NCBI RefSeq assembly: GCF_018326425.1 | Contig: NZ_AP024601.1 | Span: 856,001-920,000 of the forward strand | Direction of reading: 5' to 3' | DNA length: 64,000 nucleotides | Source of the DNA: Polycladomyces abyssicola | Lineage (GTDB): Bacteria; Bacillota; Bacilli; Thermoactinomycetales; JIR-001 | Shown: positions 56,359 to 64,000 of the stretch, piece by piece | Position numbering within the stretch: position 1 is the first letter of the stretch | Layout: each line of letters begins with the position of its first letter | Translations under genes and position numbers: made by a program | The notes under the pieces: model-generated | What the model was told of the DNA's origin: nothing | The model's database searches: none | Seen by the model: only the letters and a program-made list of their open reading frames with translations

Positions 56359-57024
56359 TGTTGTCCTGATCATTCAAAATGAAACATGGATAAACCAAAA
56401 GGGCGATTGGATATGAGCCAACAGAAGAACATAATATTTGGCGAAGTCCCCCAGACGCGCGACAGTATGGCCGAGCGATGGTGATCGTACACAGCTGGCT
56501 TCGGGTCGTTGGGCTTGTCTGTGGCGGACCGGTGGCACTGGTGAAGGGCGAAAACCACAATGGCCGGTGCCCCCGTATGGAAAGAGGATGGACGCGAATG
56601 GTTTACCTATCGGGAGATTTAACACGAAATGGAGCGGTTCGCCGAATGGGGTGAAACTTTTGGGCGGAGATGGGCTGTGTGACCAGGGGCATGGTTAGAT
56701 TGGCGGAGGAGAAACTGTTTTCACAGCATGCAGCAGTCGACTTTGCCAAGGAGTGGTTGGAACGACAGCGGCAGAAAGACAAGACTTTCGGTAATGGGAA
56801 TGCCCCACTCTTGAAGCGTGGGATTCCTCGCTAGCGTCCTCATTTTCATTCTGCTTGTGAACCGCAAGCTCGGGGTTGTCCGCAACTCGTTCATACGATT
56901 TCTACAAGTCAGTAGCAGGGTCCGTATCATCGAGTGAACTGTTGCGGGGACACGAGTTTTTCAATAAAGCCCGTTCATTTCCCCTCCGTTAGGTAGACGG
57001 AGGGGGATTGGATCAAAATCATTG
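56359..57024. other. 666-base gap with a possible IS200/IS605-type remnant
   Basis: No convincing gene. A hairpin GGAATGCCCCAC / GTGGGATTCC at 56797-56827 resembles the right-end/omega-RNA hairpins of IS605-type elements. Open codons just before it read KEWLERQRQKDKTFGNGNA without a recognisable TnpB. A second hairpin CCCCTCCGT/ACGGAGGGG (about 56979-57006) lies next to the minus-strand gene at 57025 and may be its terminator, though without a T-run. Confidence 0.3.
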
Positions 57025-57453
57025 TCAGAAAACGCGAAGTATATTATCCAAAAAGGGCAGTCTGCGCACGTCCTTGATTCGTCTATGTTCTTTTCTCCAT
57101 TCACGGGCGGGCTGGATGAACTGATGCAAGGTTGGTGTCCACTCTTTCAAAATTCGGATTGCCAGTTTTCTTTGTTCGCTGGTTTTGCATGGCACGACCA
57201 CGCCGCGCACTATCAATTTGACAGGTGTGCCCATTGGCGTGATGGTCGTCTGCGTTTCCACTTGCTCTCCTTTATAATGCGTGACCATGATTCTGCGGCC
57301 GTTCTCGGAGTCCCATGCTTGGATGACGAGAGAATCACTGTGGTTGGCGGACAAGATGCGGACCCGAAAGTTGTCGGCCTTCTCAAAATCTTGATATTCT
57401 CCCACTTTCTTGACGATCATCTTGACAGTATCAAGAAAATCCATGATGTTCAC
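57025..57453 (-). CDS. Protein of unknown function
   Basis: 142 residues, no signal or membrane segment, mixed alpha/beta, basic C-terminus (PAREWRKEHRRIKDVRRLP). No family is recognised. GTG 57453 is six bases after AAGGA; ATG 57444 and 57501 are alternatives. The length, coherent composition and ribosome site support a real gene. It stands alone on the minus strand. Confidence 0.65.
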   Translation of the reverse strand: MNIMDFLDTVKMIVKKVGEYQDFEKADNFRVRILSANHSDSLVIQAWDSENGRRIMVTHYKGEQVETQTTITPMGTPVKLIVRGVVVPCKTSEQRKLAIRILKEWTPTLHQFIQPAREWRKEHRRIKDVRRLPFLDNILRVF

Positions 57454-57648
57454 ACGCCATCCTTTCCGCGGTATGGTGCGTACCTGTCTTACTTCATCCA
57501 TTTAGACGATCAGGCCTGGACGATTGTTGCGCGGCTCGGGAAAAAATCGGGGGAAAATCTTTTGATGGAAGGAAAAATTGGGGAGCTTTACGAATGATAT
57601 ACATATAAATAAGAAAGAGATGCTGGCCGCATCGAAGGAGGGTAAGCC

Positions 57649-57789
57649 ATGTCTGCCATAGGGATTCTGATTTTTCTGACCGCAGTGGGCGTGGCATTGT
57701 TGGTGGGGTATATTGCGAATGATTTTGTCGGAAAGTTGAAAGCGGGCGAGCATGAGCCGGTAAAAGGGAAAAACGACCGGGGTAGATAA
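57649..57789 (+). CDS. Small single-pass membrane protein, unknown function
   Basis: 46 residues: a hydrophobic helix (IGILIFLTAVGVALLVGYIA) near the N-terminus and a charged tail (KLKAGEHEPVKGKNDRGR). GAAGGAGGG stands five bases before the ATG. A hairpin follows. It has the look of a small stress or spore membrane protein, but the family is not recognised. Confidence 0.7.
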   Translation: MSAIGILIFLTAVGVALLVGYIANDFVGKLKAGEHEPVKGKNDRGR

Positions 57790-57801
57790 CGTAATCAATC
57801 A

Positions 57802-57827
57802 ACAGGCGGGGAACATTCCCCGCCTGT
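57802..57827. terminator. Hairpin between convergent genes
   Basis: ACAGGCGGGGAA and TTCCCCGCCTGT pair perfectly around CA. No real T-run on either side; probably shared by the small membrane protein gene and the aldo/keto reductase. Confidence 0.65.
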
Positions 57828-57847
57828 AAATTGTGCTATCGCACCGT

Positions 57848-58885
57848 TTAGCGAGTCGCCACGGGCGTCGGCTTGTTCTTGCTGTTGGAGAAGGGTTGTT
57901 TCAGCTTTTCTTTCAGACCGCCTTCCCACAGTTCTTCGATCTTCTTCATTTCTTCCTCGGTCAGCGGTGATTTCTCCGGTGCTTGTGCAAATTCGCGCAG
58001 GTTCTCCTCGCTCGTGATGTTGGGCAATACCGATTTGATCGCCGGACTGGCCAACGAGTAGAGGATCGCCGCTTGGCCGATGGTGCGGTCGGTACCTTCG
58101 TACAGGAATTTCATTTGTCGTACCGCTTCCAGACCGGCTTGCATCCACTTGATCGGACGGTGCGAACGATGGTCTTGTTTGTCGAAGTGCTTGTCCGGAT
58201 CATACGTGCCGTCCAACAAGCCGGATGCGTGAGGAACACGGGCGATCAAGGCTTTGTTTCGCTTTTCCGCCTCCCGGATCAGTTCGCGGGCGGGGTCTTG
58301 CTCCAGCAGGTTGTTGATGATTTGGGCCATGTCGTACCGTTCATCTTCCAGCGTGGCCAGCCCTTCATCCCGCCAACCGATGTCCGGTCCCAGCGCGACG
58401 CCGTATGTGCGAATCTTCCCTTCTTCCTTCAACCGCTCCAGCGTCTCCAGCACTTCCTCGCTTTGGATGGCTTCCATCCGTGCGTTGTGCAATTGATAAA
58501 TGTCGATTACATCGGTCTTTAGCCGGCGCAAGCTCTCTTCACAGGATTTTCGGATCGAGGCGGCATCCCACTGCTGGGGCAATTCAGAGTGTCCGCCGTG
58601 TCGGTCGCCCCGCTTCGCATAGATGTCGTATCCGAACTTGGTGGCAATTACCACCTTATCGCGAAGCCCTTCCAGTGCTTCGGCCAAGAGGGTTTCTCCC
58701 TTGCCCTGACCGTAGACGTCGGCAGTGTCAAAGAAAGTAATTCCGTACTCTTCGTATGCCATGCGCAACAAGCGTTTCCCGAACGCATCATCTTTGACCC
58801 CCCACCAAGGGGTGGCGACGGACCAAACGCCGAAGCCCACTTCGGATACCGGTGTGTCAATGCCGGGTAGATTGCGGTATTTCAT
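57848..58885 (-). CDS. Aldo/keto reductase
   Basis: NAD(P)H oxidoreductase of 345 residues, YhdN/Tas-like. [21 protein letters not shown] (shown to 20 residues: Asp and Tyr of the tetrad), VIATKFG (Lys) and IYQLHN (His). [19 protein letters not shown] and [19 protein letters not shown] fit this subfamily. AGGAGG precedes the ATG. Single gene, substrate unknown. Confidence 0.88.
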   Translation of the reverse strand: MKYRNLPGIDTPVSEVGFGVWSVATPWWGVKDDAFGKRLLRMAYEEYGITFFDTADVYGQGKGETLLAEALEGLRDKVVIATKFGYDIYAKRGDRHGGHSELPQQWDAASIRKSCEESLRRLKTDVIDIYQLHNARMEAIQSEEVLETLERLKEEGKIRTYGVALGPDIGWRDEGLATLEDERYDMAQIINNLLEQDPARELIREAEKRNKALIARVPHASGLLDGTYDPDKHFDKQDHRSHRPIKWMQAGLEAVRQMKFLYEGTDRTIGQAAILYSLASPAIKSVLPNITSEENLREFAQAPEKSPLTEEEMKKIEELWEGGLKEKLKQPFSNSKNKPTPVATR

Positions 58886-59012
58886 TGGGAAACCTCCTTC
58901 TCGTATCTCTACATCGCACGGAGGCGATTGGGTGAACCCATCTTCTCGCCAAAAGTAGCGGCGTCAGTACTTATTGTACCATTATTGCCGCGGCGGAAAC
59001 GAACGGGAGGTA

Positions 59013-59666
59013 TTACATTTTTGTGGAGCCGACCGCCTGCGCCAATGCTTCGGCTGCCCGCTTGGGGTCTTCCGCTTTGGTGATGGCGGAGATCACGGCG
59101 ACGCCGTCTGCACCCGCAGCCATTACTTTATGCGCATTGGATGCGGTGATTCCCCCTATGCCCACGATGGGGAAGGGTTCCTCCAGTTGCTCGCGAATCG
59201 CCTGAAGGGCCTCCGGATAGATGGGGAACCTGGCATCTGATTTGGATGACGTCAAAAACATGGGTCCCACCCCGATATAGTCCGCTCCGTTCTCTATGGC
59301 TTGCCGCGCTTCCGCGATATTTTCAGCCGACACCCCGAGGATTTTGTCGGGTCCGATCAGGCGTCGAACTTCCCGGGCTGGCAAATCTTCCTGTCCCACG
59401 TGTACGCCGTCGGCATCCAAGATGAGCGCCAAATCGGCCCGGTCGTTCACAATGAACGGGATGTTGTGTTGACGGCAAATCTCACGCAGGTGGCGTCCCA
59501 AAGCAACAGTTTCGCTCAGTGTGAGGTCAGAGTTTTTTTCGCGGAATTGAAACATCGTGATACCGCCTGCGATCGCTTGTTCGAGCACGTCGATCGGGTC
59601 TTGGTCGGGACAGTCCTGACTGCCCATGATAAAGTACAGGCGCAAATGAGATGAAGTGAAGGCCAT
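59013..59666 (-). CDS. thiE: Thiamine-phosphate synthase
   Basis: Joins HMP diphosphate with thiazole phosphate; 217 residues, TIM barrel. MFQFREKNSDL, PFIVNDRADLALILDADGVH and GADYIGVGPMFLTSSK are family motifs. 16 bases after thiD in the same operon. Confidence 0.94.
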   Translation of the reverse strand: MAFTSSHLRLYFIMGSQDCPDQDPIDVLEQAIAGGITMFQFREKNSDLTLSETVALGRHLREICRQHNIPFIVNDRADLALILDADGVHVGQEDLPAREVRRLIGPDKILGVSAENIAEARQAIENGADYIGVGPMFLTSSKSDARFPIYPEALQAIREQLEEPFPIVGIGGITASNAHKVMAAGADGVAVISAITKAEDPKRAAEALAQAVGSTKM

Positions 59667-59682
59667 TCATCAACCCACCTTT

Positions 59683-60480
59683 CTATGTTGTTTGCCGGTA
59701 AGCCCAATGGTTGGTGGGACCATGTCCCTGCCCGAGGTCAAGGGGATGGCGAATCGCTTCCGTAATAAAGGCTTTGGCCGTTTTCACCGCCTCCCACAAT
59801 GATTCGCCTTTGGCCAACCCGGCTGTGATGGCTGCGGAAAACGTGCAGCCCGTCCCGTGAGTGTGGCGTGTATGAAAACGAGGTGCCGACAGGGTACGGA
59901 ATTCTCGCCCGTCATAAAACAGATCGACGGCTTCCTCGTCGTCGGTGTGCCCTCCTTTGATCACGACGGCGTGTACACCCAGATCCAACAACCGTTTGGC
60001 TGCTTCCTTGCGTTGTTCCATGGTGGTCAGAGACATGCCTGTCAACACTTCCGCTTCAGGGAGATTGGGTGTGATCACGGTTGCCAGGGGAATCAACAGG
60101 CGTTTCAGCGCATCCCGTGCGTCCTCTTTTAACAGTGCATGTCCACTTTTGGCGATCATCACCGGGTCGATCACCAATCGGTGGATGCGATGTTCTCTGA
60201 CTTTTTCCGCAATCACTTCCATAATCTCGATATTGGCGATCATACCGGTTTTAGCCGCATCAACTCCCAGATCTGTGACTACGGCGTCGATTTGGCGGGC
60301 GACCGCTTCCGGGGGAAGTTCGTAAATGCCCGTCACGCCCAATGTGTTTTGCGCAGTAACCGCCGTGATCGCGCTCATACCAAATACATGCAATTCCTGA
60401 AATGTTTTCAGATCTGCTTGAATGCCAGCTCCTCCGCCGCTATCCGAACCGGCGATGGTGAGTGCCCGAGCGATGGTCAT
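59683..60480 (-). CDS. thiD: Hydroxymethylpyrimidine/phosphomethylpyrimidine kinase
   Basis: Phosphorylates HMP and HMP-phosphate; 265 residues, ribokinase fold. TIAGSDSGGGAGIQADLKTF at the N-terminus and HTHGTGCTFSAAITAGLA with the catalytic Asp-equivalent anion hole. AGGAGAAC precedes the ATG. No TPP riboswitch is visible upstream. Confidence 0.94.
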   Translation of the reverse strand: MTIARALTIAGSDSGGGAGIQADLKTFQELHVFGMSAITAVTAQNTLGVTGIYELPPEAVARQIDAVVTDLGVDAAKTGMIANIEIMEVIAEKVREHRIHRLVIDPVMIAKSGHALLKEDARDALKRLLIPLATVITPNLPEAEVLTGMSLTTMEQRKEAAKRLLDLGVHAVVIKGGHTDDEEAVDLFYDGREFRTLSAPRFHTRHTHGTGCTFSAAITAGLAKGESLWEAVKTAKAFITEAIRHPLDLGQGHGPTNHWAYRQTT

Positions 60481-60505
60481 GTTTGTTCTCCTCTCCCCTA
60501 ATGGT

Positions 60506-60650
60506 AGTCTGGTGAATACTGTCCAATTGCTTTCCCGGCTCGCTCCACCTGCGCCCTACAAGGAAGCAGATATGGCCACTTCAGACCCGGAGCGTAGGAC
60601 GCAGGCATGCCCTCGATTTCATTCCTGCGCTTTCGCTCGGAAGGGATTAG
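60506..60650 (+). repeat. Dispersed intergenic repeat, family B copy 2
   Basis: Resembles the minus strand of 16700-16858, with a shorter middle. It begins about 25 bases upstream of thiD. The remaining gap 60651-60967 has no ORF with a ribosome site, and no clear promoter was recognised. Confidence 0.6.
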
Positions 60651-60967
60651 GTCTTCGCTCGCCTGGGAAAACATTGCCTTTTTACGAAATGACCTGACAC
60701 ATCACATCTTGTCTGCAAACGTAGGCAAGTGTGTTACGCCCATATCAATCCCGCAGTGTCTCCCGCTTCCGCTACATATCCCCGTTTCAGGGTGTTGCTA
60801 TTCCATCGTAAACGGCTCCAACTCATCTTAGGCATACTGGGAACCGGGTGTCAACGGAGCTCACTCGATGAAGTTTCCACTAAATAACCGGTTATGTGTC
60901 TATACGAAAGGAAATGGACGGACATATGTTGTTGAAGAGTCCAACTTGAGGAAAGGGAGGTTGCGGT

Positions 60968-61120
60968 GTGATTCAAGGGGCGACAACCAGTAGCTTTTTC
61001 GGCTTGTTCGGTTTGAAATGGATAATCGTGGTGATTGTCATCCTGATCATCCTCGGCGTTTTATTCTTTTCGTTGTTTGGAGGGTTTGGCTTCGGGTTCA
61101 CGCCCGGATTCGGATTTTAA
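60968..61120 (+). CDS. Small YjcZ-like membrane protein with Gly/Phe-rich tail
   Basis: 50 residues: one membrane helix (KWIIVVIVILIILGVLFFSL) and a GGFGFGFTPGFGF tail, similar in style to the YjcZ-like protein at 11956. GTG 60968 is seven bases after GGAGG. A terminator follows. A spore-associated role is likely from the type, but not proven. Confidence 0.7.
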   Translation: MIQGATTSSFFGLFGLKWIIVVIVILIILGVLFFSLFGGFGFGFTPGFGF

Positions 61121-61137
61121 ACGCTTCTGTCTATGGG

Positions 61138-61159
61138 CCTCCGGCAACGGAGGTTTTTT
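61138..61159 (+). terminator. Terminator of the small membrane protein gene
   Basis: CCTCCG and CGGAGG around GCAA, then TTTTTT. Confidence 0.92.
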
Positions 61160-61188
61160 ATCTTCACACCGTGATGGAAAGGAGTTGT

Positions 61189-61623
61189 TTGAGGGTGTTC
61201 AGGCCTTTGCCGTTTCGCCGTTTCTCCTCCTTTGTCTGGCGCGATGTGAGAGAGATGATTCGGGAGTTGGACAAATGGATGGACGATTTTCCAGGGTTTG
61301 GCCGGGTGGTGAGCCGGGTCACTCCGACCGATCACGGCATGGTGATCCAGACCCAGATTGGTGTGGTCGGGGAGGATGATGTGATCGATGTGCGGATGGA
61401 GGGACCGTTTTTGGTAATCCGCATCAATTCCCATGTCGTGCAGGATGCGGACCAGGAGTACCAGCGGCGAATCGATGGACAACGCATGTTCACCCAGAGT
61501 TTTCACATCCCGTTCCCAGTCGATGAATCGAGAATTCGGACTGAGTGGCGGGATCGAATGCTGACAGTGTTCGTTCCCAAACGTGTACCCAATGGCCCTT
61601 CTCATAAGTCATCGCCCGTGTGA
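61189..61623 (+). CDS. Hsp20/alpha-crystallin-like protein
   Basis: 144 residues. The region about 50-135 has the beta-rich alpha-crystallin pattern, ending RTEWRDRMLTVFVPK, the position of the A-x-x-x-n-G-v-L motif. The helical N-terminus has VREMIRELDKWMDDFPGF. Starts TTG 61189 or GTG 61195 fit AAAGGAG; the frame is open much further upstream without support. It may be a chaperone or a CotM/CotP-like coat protein. Confidence 0.75.
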   Translation: MRVFRPLPFRRFSSFVWRDVREMIRELDKWMDDFPGFGRVVSRVTPTDHGMVIQTQIGVVGEDDVIDVRMEGPFLVIRINSHVVQDADQEYQRRIDGQRMFTQSFHIPFPVDESRIRTEWRDRMLTVFVPKRVPNGPSHKSSPV

Positions 61624-61692
61624 CCTTCTCGGACAAGGGTCAATCCCCTGCAGGAAAACAAAGAGAAAAATCGAAATACAAGGATAAATTGG

Positions 61693-61914
61693 GTGAAGGA
61701 GGCTCAGTCCATAGCAGATGTGACGATCAAGGTGAACGATCAAGGACCATTGGTCGTGTCCGGTCCGGTTGAATTAATCGACGCCTTGGGAAACCGGTTT
61801 GAGACGAGAAAGGTGTTTGCGCTTTGCCGGTGTGGATTGTCCCAGAACAAGCCGTTTTGCGATGGGAACCACGCCGGGAATTTTGATTGTGCCCGCGCGA
61901 AACAGGCAGAATGA
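61693..61914 (+). CDS. CDGSH iron-sulfur domain protein
   Basis: Up to 73 residues. CRCGLSQNKPFCDGNHAG is the CDGSH [2Fe-2S] motif with three Cys and one His; Asn replaces the usual Ser/Thr/Ala. The listed GTG 61693 overlaps the ribosome site AAGGAGG (61696-61702). The family N-terminus (ADVTIKVNDQGP) suggests the real start is ATA at 61711, eight bases after that site, or GTG 61720. Role probably redox; unknown here. Confidence 0.8.
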   Translation: MKEAQSIADVTIKVNDQGPLVVSGPVELIDALGNRFETRKVFALCRCGLSQNKPFCDGNHAGNFDCARAKQAE

Positions 61915-62028
61915 CAGCAAGGAGCTCCGTGGATCCATATCGCGTATTCGATTTCCCGTCTGAAGCCCGAAGCAACAGCTAGCGTTTGTGGTGGAGACGT
62001 TCGTTAAACCACTTTGGCAACAGCCTCG

Positions 62029-62056
62029 GCGAAGAAGTCGCTTCTTCGCTTTTTTT
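62029..62056 (+). terminator. Terminator after the CDGSH gene
   Basis: GCGAAGAAG and CTTCTTCGC around TCG, then TTTTTTT, about 115 bases after the stop. Confidence 0.9.
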
Positions 62057-62173
62057 CTGCTGAGCGGAAAGAAACTACTCCGTTTTTCCTTTTCCGTTTC
62101 CGGTGTGGTAAGATAGGACTCACAACAGTAATCCGATCCTACCTCATCACAAACGGGAGACAAGGGGGGAGCG

Positions 62174-63256
62174 ATGGTGATGGATGAGCTGCGTTCGATG
62201 TTGGCGGAGTTGACGAACGCGGGCGGTCCACCCGGACATGAGGGAAACGTTCGTGAAGTGATGCGGCGCTGGACAACGCCCGTGGCGGATGAAGTAACAT
62301 CAGATCGGCTGGGCGGTTTGATCGCCTGGAAAAAGGGAACGGCGGATGAACCTCGCGTTATGGTGGCAGGACACCTGGACGAGATCGGCTTCATGGTGAC
62401 GCGAGTGACGAAAGACGGGTATCTGCGATTCCAGCCGTTGGGCGGTTGGTGGAGTCAGGTGTTGCCGGCCCAGCGTGTGGAGGTACATACGAAACAGGGA
62501 ATCGTCATCGGCGTGATCGGTTCCAAGCCACCGCATCTGATGTCGCCGGAACAACGGAACAAGCCGGTCAAAACGGAAGATCTGTTTATCGATGTGGGGG
62601 CCTCCAGCCAGGAGGAAGCGGAGTCGTTCGGCATCCGGCCGGGAGACCCGGTGATCCCGCATTCTCCATTTACGGTTCTGAAGAACGAAAAACTGTGGAT
62701 GGCCAAAGCGATGGACAATCGGGTCGGATGCGCGGTAGCTGCTGAAGTATTGCGCCGGTTGCAACATACTGATCATCCAAACACCGTAGCGGCAGTGGGT
62801 ACTGTGATGGAGGAAGTTGGCCGGAGGGGAGCGTTTACAGCATCCGCCGCCGTCAAGCCGGATGTGGCGTTTGCTGTGGATGTCGGCATTGCGGGGGACA
62901 CGCCGGGTGTCGGTAAGGACGAAGCCGCTTCACGGTTGGGGGAAGGTCCGACCGTGGTGTTGGCTGACGGAGGACATCTCGCTCACCGGGGATTGTTGGC
63001 ATTGGTACAAAAGACGGCGGAGGAACAGGGAATCCCGCTTCAGCCGGATACGCTTCCGCGGGGAGCGACGGATGCCAGTCATATTCATCTCCACGGCCGA
63101 GGGGTTCCGACGTTGACCTTGGGTATTCCCGCCAGGTACATTCACAGCCATGCTTCGATTATCCACCGGGATGACTTGGAGAACCTGATTCGGCTACTGG
63201 TCGAAGTGATTCGGAAATTGGATCGTACGACGGTATATCATTTGTGTCATGGATAA
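62174..63256 (+). CDS. M42-family glutamyl aminopeptidase/cellulase-type peptidase
   Basis: Di-metal cytosolic aminopeptidase of 360 residues. VAGHLDEIGFM (His and Asp), KAMDNRVGC (bridging Asp), TVMEEVGRRGA (catalytic Glu pair), AVDVGIAGD (Asp) and HSHASIIH (His) are all present. ATG 62174 follows GGGGGGAG. Similar to YsdC/FrvX/PepA types. It probably degrades peptides. Confidence 0.92.
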   Translation: MVMDELRSMLAELTNAGGPPGHEGNVREVMRRWTTPVADEVTSDRLGGLIAWKKGTADEPRVMVAGHLDEIGFMVTRVTKDGYLRFQPLGGWWSQVLPAQRVEVHTKQGIVIGVIGSKPPHLMSPEQRNKPVKTEDLFIDVGASSQEEAESFGIRPGDPVIPHSPFTVLKNEKLWMAKAMDNRVGCAVAAEVLRRLQHTDHPNTVAAVGTVMEEVGRRGAFTASAAVKPDVAFAVDVGIAGDTPGVGKDEAASRLGEGPTVVLADGGHLAHRGLLALVQKTAEEQGIPLQPDTLPRGATDASHIHLHGRGVPTLTLGIPARYIHSHASIIHRDDLENLIRLLVEVIRKLDRTTVYHLCHG

Positions 63257-63272
63257 AATAATGGAGGAGAAC

Positions 63273-63308
63273 GGGAGCCGGCCCGCGTGTTGGGTGGAAA
63301 CGGCTCCC
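63273..63308. terminator. Hairpin between convergent peptidase and sspI genes
   Basis: GGGAGCCG and CGGCTCCC pair around a 20-base loop. There is no T-run, so terminator function is uncertain. Confidence 0.45.
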
Positions 63309-63342
63309 TCCCTTCGCCAGGGCCGGAAAATGGGAACTTGAT

Positions 63343-63576
63343 TCATGGCCGGGGCGGAATGGCCTTCTCATTGGGCAGGGCGCTGTGAAGGGTTTGAATC
63401 ATGTGTTCTTGTTCTCCCGGTTGGCTGTTTTTCCAAATCACTTCAAAAACGACGCCCAGTCCGGGCAAGAGTTTTTCTTCCCTTCGTTGGATCGAGTCGA
63501 CCACCATATCTTTCAATTCTTGCGGGTTCATGTCTTGAATATTGTGGATGACAGCTCCACGGATATCGATGTTCAC
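63343..63576 (-). CDS. sspI: Small acid-soluble spore protein SspI
   Basis: 77-residue spore protein: NIDIRGAVIHNIQDMNPQEL, IQRREEKLLPGLGVVFEVIW are the SspI family blocks. GTG 63576 is nine bases after GGAGG; TTG 63585 abuts that site. Expected to be made in the forespore. The promoter elements were not resolved. Confidence 0.9.
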   Translation of the reverse strand: MNIDIRGAVIHNIQDMNPQELKDMVVDSIQRREEKLLPGLGVVFEVIWKNSQPGEQEHMIQTLHSALPNEKAIPPRP

Positions 63577-63669
63577 TGACAACAACCTCCTTTTGTTCTA
63601 TTGTGAGCCGTCCGTCATCGAGTTATCCCTTGATGCTGAAGCAAAATACGGATAGGTGGGTGTGTAGAG

Positions 63670-64000
63670 GTGAGTAAGCAGTTTGCCGTAATCGGATTGG
63701 GTCGCTTCGGTGGCAGTGTGGCCCATACCTTGAGCGAAATGGGATATGAGGTGTTGGCGATCGACCAAGATCCCCAGCGGGTGCAGGATTTTTCTCAAGT
63801 CGTCACGCATGCGGTCGAGGCCGATTCGACCGATGAGAATGCACTGAAGGCATTGGGTATCCGCAATTTTGACGTGGTAGTGGTGTCCATCGGTGAAGAT
63901 ATTCAGGCCAGTATCATGACCACGTTGATTTTGAAAGAGCTGGGCGTGAAAAAGATCGTCGTCAAAGCGCGCAATGATCTGCATGGAAAGGTATTGTACA
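63670..64000 (+). CDS. KtrA/TrkA-type potassium channel regulatory subunit (3' partial)
   Basis: Cytosolic RCK protein gating a Ktr/Trk potassium transporter. The visible 110 residues are the TrkA-N domain: KQFAVIGLGRFGGSVA (nucleotide motif GxGxxG), AIDQDP, ADSTDENALKALGI and SIMTTLILKELGVKKIVVKA. The start is GTG 63670; the ribosome site is weak (AGGTGG at 63654 or so). The RCK-C part lies outside the window. Confidence 0.92.
   Translation, partial: MSKQFAVIGLGRFGGSVAHTLSEMGYEVLAIDQDPQRVQDFSQVVTHAVEADSTDENALKALGIRNFDVVVVSIGEDIQASIMTTLILKELGVKKIVVKARNDLHGKVLY

Noticed and set aside
60481-60966. TPP riboswitch upstream of thiD
   Set aside because: Looked for CTGAGA and the paired helices on the minus strand; none found. 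The region holds repeat family B instead.
61944-61970. Third copy of repeat family A
   Set aside because: CGATTTCCCGTCTGAAGC matches copy 2 at its start, but the other blocks and the hairpin arm are missing, so it may be chance.

Overview
The window is a stretch of a Gram-positive, endospore-forming Bacillales chromosome with mid-range GC content. Spore genes are plentiful (spoVAC/AD/AE, ytaF, ytxC, sspI and YjcZ-like small proteins). GTG and TTG starts are frequent, Shine-Dalgarno sites are strong, and gene order is Bacillus-like. Gene content (futalosine menaquinone enzyme MqnC, a spoVA-type heat-resistance-like cluster, a ppGpp riboswitch/T-box leader) suggests a thermophile such as a member of Thermoactinomycetaceae. 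That family assignment is an inference.

Layout. 1-4.7 kb: phosphate uptake operon pstS-C-A-B-B-phoU. 4.8-9.9 kb: mannose-type PTS locus (PRD regulator, separate EIIA-like protein, EIIBC, EIIA, manA). The regulator and the EIIA-like ORF lie in one reading frame, separated only by a TAG codon. 9.9-12.1 kb: a secreted amidase and small spore-type ORFs. 12.4-22.5 kb: the block polA-mutM-ytaF-coaE-transglycosylase-gapB-nrdR-dnaB-dnaI, in Bacillus subtilis-like order. 22.6-35.8 kb: a segment inserted between dnaI and ytxC. It holds three tRNAs (Phe, Gly, Leu), a nitroreductase, an NHLRC2-like protein, queDEC behind a candidate preQ1 aptamer, a spoVA/DUF421/DUF1657 cluster, a decayed MerR gene and mqnC. 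35.9-40.4 kb: the block resumes with ytxC, a T-box, thrS, the L20 leader, infC (apparent AUC start), rpmI and rplT.

40.5-47.8 kb: accessory and stress genes, namely an ArsB/NhaD-like permease, a secreted thermonuclease with a lamin-tail domain, a MarR-regulated DHA2 efflux pump, an aldo/keto reductase and an sdpRI pair. 47.9-56.3 kb: branched-chain amino acid synthesis (ilvD, then ilvB-N-C-leuA-leuB). The second group sits behind a tandem leader: a ykkC-type aptamer (probably the ppGpp subtype) with its own terminator, then a leucine-type T-box with a second terminator. 56.3-64 kb: a possible IS-derived remnant, an unknown gene, a second aldo/keto reductase, thiD-thiE, small spore-type genes, an Hsp20-like protein, a CDGSH protein, an M42 aminopeptidase, sspI and the start of a KtrA/TrkA-type gene.

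Two dispersed intergenic repeat families were found by eye (8.7/46.6 kb and 16.8/60.5 kb). There is no CRISPR array, rRNA or intact transposase. Most genes are ordinary. The most interesting signals are the tandem leader, the amber-split PTS regulator, the spoVA-type cluster at a break in a conserved block, the unusual start codons and the unlisted repeats.
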